Origin: Guillardia theta CCMP2712
Lineage: Eukaryota; Cryptophyceae; Pyrenomonadales; Geminigeraceae
Length of the DNA: 58,220 nt
Assembly: GCF_000315625.1 (NCBI RefSeq)
Contig: NW_005434657.1
Coordinates: 182,355-240,574 of the forward strand
Direction: 5' to 3'
Shown piece after piece: positions 1-11,940 of the stretch (within the stretch, counting starts at the first letter, position 1; every line of letters begins with the position of its first letter). The position numbers and the translations under genes were made by a program. The notes beneath the pieces were generated by a model, which saw nothing but the letters and a program-made list of their open reading frames with translations, was not told the DNA's origin and did no database searches.

Positions 1-1608
1 TCCGGCATGATGCGCGGGTACGCCATAGAGAACCTGCCATGGGGTGAGGTTGGGAAGGGAGGAGGAGGAGGAGGAGGAGGAGGAGGAGGAGGAGGAAGGG
101 ACGGAGAGAGAGGGGAAGGAATTCGACAGGGAGAGTAGACTAGACTAAACTAGACTAGAGTACAGTAGAGTAGAGTAGAGTAGAGTAGAGTAGAGCAGAC
201 TCGTGTGGTGTCGAGTCGAGTCGGGGAGGGGAGAGTAGAGTAGAGTAGAAGGGAGGAGAGATGGGAGAGGGGCAGGCAGGAGGAAGGAATCCTCCCTCCT
301 CCCTCACCTGCCCAGCAGTCTCTTCGCATTCGTCTGCAGCCTCCTCCTCCTCAGACCGCAGTTGAACGACTTCTTCCACTGACCGCTGTCGCCGTCAAAC
401 TTGTACATGTCCCCTGCCGAGCATGCTCGTCAGCCTCTGCTCCCCTCTCAGTCGCAACCCACCCGTCTGCGCATCGAGGAAGAGCTGGTCGTGTGCTGGC
501 CGCACTCGATTGAGGATCTCAACATTGCCCCCTGACATCCCCAATGTCACCATCATGACAAACACCACCCCGAAGACAAGAGCCAAGACATGGAGAGCAC
601 AATCATCGCCATCTCCCTCCCTCCCTCCCTCCCTCCCTCCCTCCCTCCCTCCCTCCCTCTCCTCCCTCCCTCCCCCCTCCCTCCCTCCTTCATCCATTTC
701 CCTCCTCCCCTACTTCCACCACCACCTCCTCTCCTCCATCACCCCGGTCTTCCACACCTTCAGGGTAAGAAGGATGAAGTCTGCCGATCTTCTCTACTAT
801 CCCTCTCGTGTTGATCGCACACAAGACGATCGCGGCAAAGGCTGAGGAGGCGAAGAAACATTTTCCAGTTTGCGCACACATCTGCATCAACCTGAAGACC
901 TGCGGGGAGTTCTGTCAACAAATACAAGGCTGGAAACAAACACGCAAGACAAGAAAACTTTGCATGATACATCTCCCTCTCCTCTCCTCTCCTCCCCTCC
1001 TCCTCCTCCTCCTCGCCCTTCCTCCCAGCACATCTCCAACACCCAATATCTCTTGCCTTGTCCACTTTCTGCGTCCACGGCCGCAGCTGAAGGTCACCGT
1101 CCACAAAGAAGAAATCTACTTTGTCAAACTGCCGAATCGCATCCACCTGCCCGCCCCCCGGTCATCGACCGCCGACACCCAACACCGCTGACTTCCAGCT
1201 GCCTGCTCACCTGCACGAAACCGTCCTTGTTCTCGTTCAGATAGTCTCCTGCATCCTCTCCATCAGCACGCGCCCTCTTCGCTCATCACAGGATCACCGA
1301 TGTCGTCGTACCGCCGCGTGTAGACGCTCTTCCCGTAAGGCCAGCTCAGGTCAAAGGCCTGGAGCACCGCAGGGTGTGAGGGGAAGGAGGAGGGGAGAGC
1401 TTGTTCTACCTTGAGCACTGAGTTGTAGAAGTTCTGGAAGCGCCTGCAGGTCATCAAGTCATCTTTCATGACAGCTTTCATAACTTTCATGTCAAATTTC
1501 ATAACTCTCATGTCAAGCAGTTCATGGTACCGATGACGTGCATGTCTGAACGTCTCACCTCCTGCTCTCGGGCGAGTCTCCGAACCCGTCGATCACCAGC
1601 ACGTGCAT
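1..1608 (-). CDS. Unrecognised multi-exon gene, possibly glutamine-amidotransferase-like, 3' part beyond the left edge
   Basis: I do not firmly recognise this gene. Exon 1 (1559-1608) starts MHVLVIDGFGDSPESRR. It splices to an exon with RFQNFYNSVLK (about 1440), then AFDLSWPYGKSVYTRRYDD and DYLNENKDGFVQ (about 1215-1365), then KVDFFFVDGDLQLRPW (about 1080-1150), then a segment with TGKCFFASSAFAAIVL (about 830-905). Further exons carry NVEILNRVRPAHDQLFLDA (about 420-540) and FDGDSGQWKKSFNCG (about 340-410). The order (a VIDGFGDSP start, an FFFVDGD segment, a TGKxxFASxxAA helix) recalls class-I glutamine-amidotransferase-like proteins of algae, but no Cys-His-Glu triad could be confirmed. One donor, after KVDK near 1055, seems to be GC rather than GT. 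The gene model is inferred by joining frames, and the C-terminus lies outside the window. Confidence 0.5.
57..97. repeat. (GGA)n microsatellite
   Basis: Near-perfect GGA trinucleotide run inside an intron or 3' part of the minus-strand gene at the left edge; it reads as CCT on the gene strand, so it acts as pyrimidine tract there. Confidence 0.9.
164..195. repeat. (TAGAG)n pentanucleotide repeat
   Basis: Six to seven copies of TAGAG, embedded in a wider tract of related pentamers (TAGAC, TAGAG) from about 134 to 250. It lies in an intron of the left-edge gene. Confidence 0.85.
607..690. repeat. (CCCT)n tetranucleotide tract
   Basis: About 20 copies of CCCT with a few interruptions, intronic to the left-edge minus-strand gene. 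Confidence 0.9.
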
Positions 1609-2843
1609 CTTTGTTCCGAGGGCTATAGCAACAATCTAGATCCTCCCCCAGATTGCTTCAGAGGAAATGCTCCAGGATGCAGTGAGAGTACAGTTCCTTC
1701 ACTTTCCCCCCACTTCCTGGTTTCAACTTCAGAACCGGAGACATCCGCATCCCTGTCTCAGGGAACAACCCAGTGTCTGGAGACAGCACAGATAAGGTGC
1801 TTTCTGCTGCACTAGGTCTTGACCGAGTATCATGCCAATCAGCCTCCTCGCTCTCATTCTTCTCCTCCCCCTTGTCAACCTCCTATTCGATCTGCTCGCC
1901 CTCTACCCTCAAATCGTTCATGCAAGCTACTGCACCTTCCTAGGATACTTTCCTGTTGCATCTAATCCAATTCTTCTCATCTCCTCACATCACAACATTC
2001 AATTTTGGTCCTGTACGCGCTCCTGCTCAAATTGTACCACTGCTTCGTGCTGCACTCGCACTTCCGATCTCTTGATCTGGACCTCATCGTCACACCCATC
2101 TTCGATCTGATCCCTCTCCTTCTCCTCCTGATCATATCACCCTGATCCTTCGCACGTTCCCCCTGCACCTGCTCCTTCTGCTCTTTCTGTTAAATCCTGC
2201 TCCATCTCCCCAGCATGTTAGATCCGTTGGGTCCCGGTTGAAACAAACCTTTAAACCATAAAACTACATTAAAATTTATATTCTATAGTTTCAACACCCA
2301 ATGAAATACTCTCAACAATATTGCTGTATAAGAGCAAATTTATGTGGAATCAATATTCTCCCTAAGTTCCCAACTCTCGTTTATTGTAGCCCCCTGACCG
2401 ACATCACCCTTTGACCATCGCCTCCTAAACTCGATTATACCGGTACTTGATACGGGAAAAAGCACGGTAGGGGTACTAGTGTCACCCCTACCTAGTCCAT
2501 GTGAAATCAGGGGTGGAGTGGGTGATGGGGGCTATGGCAGGATCCTGGCGATGGCATGGGGAGGTGAGGGGGGAGGGAGGGGAGGGAGGGGAGGGAGGAC
2601 AAGGCACAGGATGAAGGAGAGGAGAGGAGAGATACAGGTTGAGCAAGAGCCTCAACTCATCTGAGCGTGTGGTGGTCTCATCGGTGCTTTCTTGACAGGA
2701 GGTGAGTTGACATGAAGAGGAGGAGGACCAGCGTGACGCTCAAAGAACTTGTGAGAACATGCCGCCGATGGTAAGATGAAAAGTTGATATCACTAGATGT
2801 TAGCTGAGGACACTGTAGGGGTAGATCGGGGCCCTCTCTACTA
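1609..2843. other. Intergenic region between two divergent genes
   Basis: No coding segment with recognisable similarity was seen. The part 1830-2200 is pyrimidine-rich, 2250-2350 is AT-rich, and 2460-2500 holds a GGTAGGGGTACTAG...CACCCCTACC inverted pair. It should contain the promoters of the left-edge gene (-) and the SUMO protease (+). Confidence 0.5.
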
Positions 2844-4797
2844 ATGGGGCGGAAGGTGAGGAGGGAGGGGCGGAAACTTCACGTGCGATTCGAGGCACGC
2901 GACGATGGAGGGAGAGCGAGGGATCGAGACAAGTTGCGCGACTTCGAGAAGTTTCTCTATCAAAACTTTGGCAATTCTCGCGTGTTTGTGCCCATGAAGA
3001 GTTTTGTCCTGAATTCGCTGAGGGCAACAGGCGTCATGTTGGTTCTGCCCGACAAACTGCTCTTCGCCATCGACGGTGAGCACGAGAATGACCCGACCGT
3101 CTTCTCCGTTGAGCCTCAGAAGGATTTTTCGAAAGTTTGTCTCGGATATGTCATGGGATCTGACAATTTGCCCGCCATGTCGGTGTGTATGAGGTCGTCG
3201 TGGAGGATTCCTGAAGAACTTCGAGAGTTTGGGAGCAACACTCGTTCCGAGCGATGCTGTGACAAGACGTCAATGTTGCGTCATCCTCACCTGCTGATCG
3301 TCTGGAGCTCCAAGAACTTTCAGTCTGAATTGCAAAGTTTTCTGGATGACAACGCGGAGGTGCGGATTGCTCGGGTGGCCGATGGGAATTGTCAGCGTCA
3401 AAGAATGGAAGCATGGTATCGAGCAAGCTCGCCTTTGCCGAGCACACGAGCGAGCTGCAGAGAAGCAGGTGGCGTGCAGGAGGAGGAAGTGATAGAGATC
3501 GACGACGACAGTGAGCATGAAGTGCAAGTTGAGAACAAGGACAACAAGAGGGTTCGACTGGTCTATCCTTCACGCAGTGCAAGGGAATCCGTCACTGTCA
3601 ATGAGACTGACGTGTTGACTTTGCGGGCACGGCAGTACCTCAACGACTCGATTATCGACTTCTATATGAAGTACGTCCAGCACGAGCTGAGCTCTCCAGT
3701 CCAGCAGTCGAGGTATCATGTCTTCGGCAGCTTCTTCTGGAAGCGCATGGAGCAGGAGAGCACCCTCGAGCAGAAGCATACCGCCGTCTGCCGCTGGTAC
3801 AAGTCCATCAACATCTTCGAGCGCGACTTCCTCTTCGTCCCAATCTGCCGGAGCTTGCACTGGACCGTCGCAGTTATCTGCTTCCCTTGCCCCGACAGCG
3901 CTCGTTGCCATCCGAGCCTGCGCGGGGAGAAAGAGGCACGTGACCAGGAGGGTGGAGCCGGGATCCGACAACGATGGAGTAAATATGAGCATACTTTGCT
4001 CTTCTTCGATCCTCTCGGTGGGATGTTGAGCGATGAGGTAAGGGGTGCTTGTCTGCTAGCCCGTCCGCCTTACTGCCTGCCTTACTGCCTCCCTCCCTGC
4101 CTTCCTGCCTCCCTCCCTGCCTTCCTGTCTGTCGTACTGCCAGTATTGATGCCTGCCTGTCTGCTATCTGTCTGGAACATGACAATGAAGGCCAGGGGAG
4201 CGTCTTGTCGGGATTCTTGTTCCACGAGTGGAATCGAAGAGAGGAAGCGCCTTGCTGCCTCCTGTTCCTCTTCCATGACGGGACCATGCAGGAAGCCTCA
4301 CGGGTCGACACCATCAGGGAGCTAAAACCGTACAACATCCCCGTGCCCACCCAGCGCAACTCTTACGACTGCGGTGAAGTGGAGGGAAAACTTGCCCTGC
4401 CCGTTGCTAACGTGGGTCAGGTCTTTTCATCATGGAGTACGTGAGAAAGTTCGTGGAGGACTTTGTTGCAGTCTCAGACGGTCCTTTGCCCCCCCTTCTT
4501 CGAATCTCTTTGCTTCCTCAATTTCTTCGCTCCTCTGGATTGTTCTCCTGCTCCTCTCTCATTCCCTCCCTCGTTGATCCTCTAGTCCTCCTCTTGACCT
4601 CGGTGATCGCAGAGACTTGCTCAGATGCTTACGTCAAGTTCTTCAAGTGGGGCAAGAACCCAGGGTCATGGTTCAGGTAATATGCCCAGAGCGTTGCTTC
4701 ATGACGTGCGTTCGGCAGTTCGGACAACCTGTCAGAAACTCGAAGACAACAAGTGAGGAGTCTGATTTTGAAGTTGAATAAACGACACAAGAAATGA
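2844..4797 (+). CDS. Ulp/SENP-type SUMO-specific cysteine protease (peptidase C48)
   Basis: Predicted desumoylating protease that cleaves the SUMO isopeptide bond or processes the SUMO precursor. Five exons, 2844-4037, 4196-4373, 4421-4480, 4613-4676 and 4719-4797, join in frame to 524 aa; all introns are GT-AG and 42-158 nt long. The C-terminal half carries the C48 core: RARQYLNDSIIDFYMKYV, then GSFFWKRM, then catalytic His in SLHWTVAVI, the Asp segment LLFFDPLGG, and the Gln-Cys pair in PTQRNSYDCG followed by LFIMEYVRKFVEDF. The layout (LNDSIIDFYMKY, FVPICRSLHW) is closest to the SENP6/7-Ulp2 branch. The first 240 residues have no recognised domain; an acidic EVIEIDDDSEHEV stretch could be a SUMO-interacting motif (inference). 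It converges on the AdoMetDC gene, 111 bp away. Confidence 0.92.
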
Positions 4798-4908
4798 CAA
4801 CGGACATGTTCAATCAAGAAGTTTATTGCTGGTGCTACACAAGTCAATAAGCAACTCATTAATGTTACATGTAAACAACAATGCGATGTTACATGCACCA
4901 TCCCTGCT

Positions 4909-6198
4909 TCACTTGCTCCATTCGCCACTGTCGGACTTGTGGAGAGGAGGAGCCCTTAGGAGAGGGGGAGGGGGAGCGACGTACTGAGCTGTCTTCGACA
5001 CGTAGTTGCACATCTGCACTACATAATCCTTGGTGCCAAACTCGTTGAAGGTCCTTCCAGCAAGGTCGTATCCGTCCAGGGAGGCCGGGCAGACAGGACC
5101 AGCGATGCCAATGCGCGAATCTGCGTCCACATGCTCCACCGTCGTGAACTTGGCAGGACGGAAGACCTCGAGCACGCGAGCGATCAAGTGGTGGTAGCTG
5201 TCGCACGAGAAGTTGGTCTCGAAGGAGGCGTATGAGCAATGTGCCTCCGGGGTGATGTGAATCGTCCAGTACGAGCTGCCATCGGCCGCCTGCCCATTCA
5301 TCGAGTATCCACATGGCTCGAAGAGATGCGAGTGCACCACTTTGCCATCATGCTCCAACAGCGAAGAGATACCGCTGCGATCCGAGGCTTCGTCCCCAGT
5401 TGCACAAAACTCGCTTTGGTTGCCGAGCTCCTTCGTCTGTTCCTTCTCGACGTTGTTGGAGTCTGCAGAAAAATCTTCGAAGATGGAGGGGATGATCAAA
5501 GGATCTGCCTTCATGAAGTACTGTGCCACTTGGGGGTCGATTCCGTACATGTAGATGTTGAGCATCTGATCGCGATCAACGATCTTCCTGCTGCCGTCCG
5601 GGGTCTCTCGGCGGATGAAATCAGCAACAAAGAGGTACCAGTGATCGGAGCTGAGAGGGCCCATGATGAAGGGCCTTCCAGTAGGAAAATACTCGTGAAG
5701 GAAGTGAACTTCTTGGTCGAAGGATGTATGAGGGAAGCTCTGCTGTTCCGGGAACAAGAAGTTCTTGCGGGAGTACTGGAACCAGCAGACCTCGAGGCCT
5801 ACGTCAGCGCCGGCCTTCATGATGGCTGGAAGAGTCTTCAACAGCAAGGTGGTGCCACAAGTCAAGATGATCACTCTGTCGTTATAGACGAAGAGGGAGG
5901 ACTCGGAGATCAGGTAAGCGTCAAACTTCTCCTGGGGATCCGCCAGAAGGATAGTTCCATTGAGGATGGCCACAATGTCCGACCAGAACTCTCTGTTGTA
6001 TTGACGGAGGCCTCCGTTAATGTCGATGGTGTCAGTATCTCCACCATCCTGCAAGAATGTTAGATGGATTCCAACTCAAAAGAGAGAAAAACATACAATG
6101 GGCCTGAAGTCAATCTCCATTTTCTTCTCGGACCCTTCGAAGCAGAACAACTGGTTGGTCTCGATGATCTCGGGCATGTTGTTGAATTGGGATGGCAT
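4909..6198 (-). CDS. AMD1/SAMDC: S-adenosylmethionine decarboxylase proenzyme (polyamine synthesis)
   Basis: Makes decarboxylated AdoMet, the aminopropyl donor for spermidine and spermine. Exon 1 (6097-6198) begins MPSQFNNMPEIIETNQLFCFEGSEKK; exon 2 is 4909-6048, and the 48-nt intron is GT-AG. Together they encode 413 aa, in the upper range for the eukaryotic class. The self-cleavage site is clear in AYLISESSLFVYNDR: cleavage before the second Ser would give the pyruvoyl group. Other family landmarks are FEGSEKKMEIDF at the N-terminus, ILTCGTTLLL with the conserved Cys, the YSRKNFLFPEQQ segment, and GYSMNG...YWTIHITPEAHCSYASFETN near the C-terminus. The tail after about residue 390 (Pro- and Ser-rich) is not conserved in the family as far as I know. 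No regulatory upstream ORF was confirmed. Confidence 0.95.
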
Positions 6199-9101
6199 GT
6201 AAGTTTGAGGGGGAGGAAAGGGTTCTCTAAAAACAATGGCAATGAAAGATCAATAAAAAACCGCCCAACCTGGTCAAAAGAGTCAGTACAGGAGCACTGT
6301 AAGAGCAGGCAACTTCACCTATGCTAGGGAGGGCGGATGTAATGTCGGTTGAGCGGAGCCGTCGAAATCAGAAAGGCTCCAGCAACACTTCAACAATAGC
6401 CCTGGAAACAAAACTCATATGAGAATCCTCACAAGAACTCATCTGTGCGGCATACCTCACTCGGTGAGATGGCTATTGCCTGCTTGCTGGAAAATTTGCA
6501 AGTAGGACGAGGGGTATGAAAGAACGAGGCTCCTGGAAGAGCGAAGGCTCTGCGTGAAAATGGTAAGAATCAAACATCTTCGAATCCTTTCATCCTATCT
6601 TCCTCATGTCTCGTTCAAATACGGATCCCATCTTGTCCTGACTGACCTACGATTACACCAGTTCCTCTCTACCTATCCCCACACCCCAAGGGTGTACCCA
6701 ACTCTTCTGTACTCCGTTCTTCTCTCCTCCATGTCTCTCTACTCCTTCCTGCAAGAAAGTGTTTCTCTCTCTCTGTCTCTCTCTCTCGCATTCTAGCTCA
6801 TCCCTTCCCCCTCTCCCCGTCGCTTACATGGCCGATCTTCTTTCGCTTCCGCGCGTGTGTTGTTAAAAAAAAGTTCAGATTTGCAAATCTCAAGTGAAAA
6901 TTCAAAACAGTTTTCCCAAATTTATGGTGCCACCCCACTGACTGCTCGGATTCGGCACCTATACCCCACCTCTATCTTAAAAGTACCCTATTTATTCAAT
7001 GATTTATAGGACTTATCACCGGTGTTATTTTCACCTTACCCTACCTTGTCTCCCACCCACCATGAGGTGAGCGAATTTTGGAGTATTGTGAAATTTTCAA
7101 CTTACAACCTCAAAAACTCCTTTAGATGGTTTGGTACCCCCACCCTTTAAAGACACCCTCATTATTACTTCCACCCCTACTGAATATTCACTACCCCTTG
7201 TTTCCATTACATATAACCCCTATCTACAACATGAGGGTACCCCACCCTGTCCTTTACCTTCTAAACCTCTTCATCCACCCTCTACTTTTCAATTTTATGA
7301 TTCGATCTAGAACCTCCCACCACCCCTCTCAATCGTTCTATTACCACCCCGTCGGAAGCATGCTTACGGTACCCCACCTCCAAGCTACACTTTTGACCAC
7401 CTTTGATTTGACCCAAGCTTCTATCCACAAGAGGGGGTGATTCAAAGTACACTACCCCTCCTTTCCTCGCCACCCTTTGCGACTGCCTTATTTTCTACCC
7501 ACCTCCCTTTGTGATGCGCCCGACCACCTACCTAGGACCAGTCCTAGCACAAACACCCCCAATAGCACCCACCCATTCGTATCACAATATGACTTGCTAC
7601 AGGCACAAAGTACCCTTCTATTAAAATCGGATGAAAGCACCCCCTCCCCTTTTTTCCCGATCGTACCCCTACCTTGTTATTTCGCACCCCTTTGGATTTC
7701 AACTTCGTACCTGTGCAAAGTACCCGTTTTGTATATTCCCACCCTGGTGTAGGGCAACAGGACCCCTTATTAAGTACCCCCTACCACTCCTTTGAGGAAG
7801 TCCTACATCGAATTGGAGGCCGGTGGGAGGCCATCATTCAGGGGTAGTATGTGAGATTAGCCTGTTTGTTTCCCAGGGTGGGGTGGGCAAGAAATGGTAG
7901 GGTACTCAGAAGAATTGAGCGAGTGAGGGTTCCTCACGTATGAAAACTTGGGGTAGTACCACTTCATCGAGAAAAGGAAATGAAGGTGGGTCCTCCAAAT
8001 TGGGGGTGGTTATCTTACACCCCACCCCCTCGATGTTGGTCAGGTGCATCCTGATGGGTGCATTTCGCCCTTTGGAGGTCGGGAGGGGGTGCTGAAAGTC
8101 ATGGGGTCAGGTGACCCACATGACCCTCACCATGTACCGGTGGTTGAATGGGTCGAAAAAATAGGCAAGGGATTTGACAAGGTCATGGATGGAGCGGAGA
8201 GGGGTAGGGTAGAAAAGTTGCAAGTCGCAGCCTGGGTATACGCGAAGGGGGTGGGTGGGGGATCCGGAGATACGGGATTGTATCTAGCTAGCAAGAGGTC
8301 TGACGGGACTCCGTAGCAAGGGGTAGCTTTACACGAGAGGAGATTAGGGGGGTAGGGGTAGGGGTAGGGGTTGGCGAGAAATGCGGTATGAGCAGAAACG
8401 GCTACGTTACAGAAATGCAGAAGAGACATGACGTGAAACGCATGTAACGACAAATTCTCGTTACGTTGAATAACGGTCCGAACGGACCAACGGCCGGGCT
8501 GCCGGGACGGGACTATGGCGAGCGGCGACTTGGCCGAGCAGAGAGGGAGGGGAAGGAGGGCGAAGAAGAAGCGATGATGAGACGAGGGTAGCTGAGGTCC
8601 GAACAGCTGAGACGAGACCAGGGGAGAGGCGAGGCGGAGGATCTAGGTTCATAGTATGATAGTATGCGGGGCTGATGATAGAACGAACTTGAGGAGTGGA
8701 GTGCAGGTACAAGATGTTGCTGGCTACCTGAGGGAATGGGCTATGAGGGTGTCGAGCAACCGATAGAGGCAGAAGGATGAGAAGGCTGTTGGTAAGAGCA
8801 TGTGATGCCGGTTGTAGTCTAGGTACGTCAGTCCATGTCCTGGGATGAAGAGAACGGCACACCAGGCAACCTGGGTGCGCCATGAGGAGGGGGGGGGAGG
8901 AAGCCAAGTGATGAGACAGGATGGGAAGATGGTGTGAGGAAGGTCACTGACTCACTCCATGGGCAGATCTCCTGCAGCAACCTTGCGCATCGGTGAGATC
9001 GGATGAGAGAAGAACTTGCTGTGCAGTCAGCTGCGAATTGGATATGATGCAGCGGGGGTGCGAGCAGCTGAGGCCTCGATGGTGGCGTTGGAGAGGTCGG
9101 T
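6199..9101. other. Gene-poor region; TACCC-rich then GGGTA-rich
   Basis: No gene could be supported. From about 7100 to 7790 the + strand is dense in TACCC and CACCC words. From about 7840 to 8420 the complementary words GGGTA and GGGTG dominate, ending in a GGGGTA triplet array at 8347-8370. Open frames here are low-complexity by-products of the skew. The proximal part (6199-6550) should hold the AdoMetDC promoter and leader. Confidence 0.6.
8347..8370 (+). repeat. Short (GGGGTA)n array
   Basis: Four G-runs of at least four G spaced by TA. It is telomere-like in style and a candidate G-quadruplex. It lies at the end of the G-rich half of the skewed region. Confidence 0.7.
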
Positions 9102-11828
9102 GTGAGTGAAGAGAGCAGGGCGAGGGGCTCGAGGATGACGTTCCTTCCCTCCCTCATGGACTACTCGCATGTCGACAAGACTCTCGGGCAGGCTAAGATC
9201 CCCGAGGACCTCCTGTGGAGGATCAGGTCAGTCGACACCTTCACCTCCTATGACTTCCAGCTGGACGGAGTGAAGGCCGTCATGGAGGATGGTTCTCACG
9301 CTGAGAACCCGGAGCCAGAGCAGCCCACGTTCGAGTGGAGGAGGTTTGCGACCCCCTCGGTGGGGCTCAGGTGGAAGAAGGTGAGGAGAGTGGAGGGGAG
9401 AGGGTGAGGTGCGATGACATGGTGTCCTCCTACCTGTACCCCTGCAGGTTCCCCTGCTGGATCCCTCGGAAGCTTACTACCACGAGCTCGACCCTGACAC
9501 CGTGAACATGCAGAAGCGGCTGACGATGAGGTGATGGCTGTCCGGGCTCGAGGGATCTCAGGTGCTGACATTGAGGGGGGGGGGGCCGGCAGAGCGTTCA
9601 AGGCGTACGGGGGGAGCGAGTTTCTGCAGGAAGAAGAGTTTCTGGTGTCAGACTCGAAGAAGCAGTCGATTCAGACGACTGCAGCTGAGAGGACGAGAGT
9701 GCCCAGGGAGTTCTCAGAGAAGGTGGAGGCGGTGAAGGAGATCCAGGCCTTGGTCAGGTGCGTCGTCAACCCTCCTCGTCCTCCCGAGCTCGCTCTCATC
9801 TGCTGCTGCTGTCCTTCAGGAGGTTCTTCTTGCTGCAGCTCTACCCCTGGTACTACATGGCTCGCCTCTCCCTCTATGCTCCCGTCGCGTCGACGCACAA
9901 GCGCATGAGCAGGTTGGAGCGGCAGTCGCACATGATCGCAAGTCAGAGCATCTCGTCCAACATCTCCATCCTGCCATGGTGAGAGAGGCGAACTTCCAGC
10001 TGAGCTGCGAGCTGAGGGAGGACAGGTGTATGTGCTGGAAGACCCTCGAGCCACAGTTCCACCTCGACAAGTCGAGCACGAGGCAGATGCGGAGGATCCT
10101 TCAAGACTTTTCAGCGGTGAACGTACGTCCTCCTGCTCTGCCCCTCTCAAGTTTCCCTCCAGGGCCACTACGAAGACTGTCTTCGAAGGGTCGACAACCT
10201 GATCCTGCGGCAACGGAGCGGCGCGCAGGACGAGAAGTGCCTAATCGAGCTGTCGGCTCTCTGCAACCGGTTCGGCATGTCTCTGTTCACGAGGGACGAG
10301 TTCGAGCGCGCACACGCGTTCTTCTCCAGGGTCCTGGACATGACCAACATCAAGAACAACTCCATGTACGCCGCCTCCTGCTCGCCTTGTGAAGCCTCGC
10401 TCATCCCCTCCCCCTCCGCAGAAAGTTCTCAGCCAAGTCAGAGATCTACGCTTGGACCTGCGACCTCGTCGCGTATTGCCTGTGGTGCCAGGAGAAGCAC
10501 GAGGTTCCTCGTCCTCGTCCTCGTCCTCATTCTCTGTCTCCGTGCTCTCTCCTACTCCTTCCCCCTTGCTGCGACGACGCTGACGTAGACCCCAGCAAGC
10601 GCTCTGGACGGTCTCGAGGGTCTCTCAGCAGGACATCCCCTTCAACGTCCGGGTGGTCAACCAGCTGCACGTGACCCAGCTCGCGCTCAAAGTCAACAAG
10701 ACAGGCAGAGGCGGCAGGGGAGGAGGAGAGACGCTCTGACGGCAGCCGCAGACATCGCCATCAAGTTGGGCTCCCGCGTCCTCATCGACCTCATGAAGTC
10801 AAAGTTCGACCACAAGGTCCTCGCGCGTAGGAGCGGCAGCCCGAGGAGCAGGGAGGCAAAGGTTCCTCCTCCTCCTCCTCCTCCTCCTCCTCCTCCTCCT
10901 CTTCCTCCTGCTCCTGCTCCTGCTCCTCCTCCGCCGCCATCCTTTGCCATCCTCCCCTCCTGCTCCTCCTCTTCACCTGACCCTCTGACAAGGCTCGCCA
11001 GGAGATCTTGCAGATAGTGGACCGGAAGGACGAAGCACAGGAGCCGAGCTCGCCCTCCTACGATGACCTGCTGGCCCATCAATCGCAGACGCTCTGCTTC
11101 GCGCTCGTCAAGGCTGGGAGGTGAGGACGGGGAGAGGTCGAGCCGCAGGGAGCTGAGGTGAGGGCCAGGCCGCAAGACGCCATCATCATCTCCAACGCGC
11201 TGAGGAGGAAGATGGAGGAAGGTGGGGATGTCAGCCCTGACATCGTCCGATGCAACCAAGAGTTTGTCAGCTGGGCGGAGGAGTATGAGGAAAGGAAGCA
11301 GGCGGCGGAGAGGAGCCATGCTGCCGCTCTCTCTCCTGGCTCTCGCTCCCGCTGGAGCTTGCGCGATCAACCTTGTTTCGAGCAGACCTCCAGCCGTTCG
11401 CCGTCGGGGACGAGCGAAAGAAGTTACAGCCAAGCGATCCTAAGGTGAAGTTGGGAGAGGAGGAGGAAGAGGAGAGGAGGAGAGGAGGAGACAAGCAGGG
11501 GTGCGGGGAAGAGGCGGAGGACGAACTCAACGAGGGAGCAGGTCCACGCAGAAGCTCGGGAGGAGGGGGTTGTCACATGAGGAGTGCGGGCAACTGATGA
11601 AGCCGGACGACTACTTCATAGCAGCAGGAGCAGCTCAGTTCGAGCCGGGGAAGGAGATGTCATGGGCAGGGGTAAGAGCGAGAGAGTAACATGCTCGTGT
11701 TGCCTTACGAACCGCTGCAGAACTTCTTCGGAGACACTTACTGGCAGAGACATTCCTCCCTCCGTCCCTCTAAGGAGTATGAACGGAACAACTCCAACCT
11801 CCTCCTCACAAGGCCTCCCTTCAAGTAA
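9102..11828 (+). CDS. Unrecognised multi-exon protein, mostly helical
   Basis: Not recognised. The first exon starts MSEESRARGSRMTFLPSL and runs to WRRFATPSVGLRWKK (9102-9380), followed by VPLLDPSEAYYHELDPDTVN, an exon ending EAVKEIQALVR (9592-9760), and RFFLLQLYPWYYMARLSLY (from about 9820). Further exons lie at about 10028-10120, 10165-10365 (CLIELSALCNRFGMSLFTR) and 10420-10500, and past 11000 (SPSYDDLLAHQSQTLCFALV, later DAIIISNALRRKM). Several exon pairs (FERAHAFFSRVLDM, AYCLWCQEKHEQALDGL) look like TPR-type helical hairpins, but that is only suggestive. The reading frame closes at TAA 11826-11828. An alternative last exon near 11917-11987 would overlap the convergent beta-helix gene, but its join does not hold frame. 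The exon model is partial. Confidence 0.5.
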
Positions 11829-11940
11829 AAACGTTTCCCAGCTTTTGTTCCTACTCCTACTCCCTCCTCTCCCCATTCCCTCTTCTCCCTCCTCCTCTTC
11901 TCCCTCCTCTTGAAGACTTTTGGCGAGCCGCCAGTTGGCT

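Noticed and set aside
7126-8316. Several open frames of 75-105 codons in the TACCC/GGGTA region
   Set aside because: Low-complexity composition with no domain, start context or splice continuity; best explained by base skew.
8347-8370. Internal telomere tract
   Set aside because: Only about four GGGGTA units, and no adjacent subtelomeric structure; kept as a short G-rich repeat.
8461-9157. Minus-strand open frames rich in Ser and Pro
   Set aside because: No recognisable protein family and no splice continuity; they probably arise from a purine-rich + strand upstream of the 9.1-kb gene.
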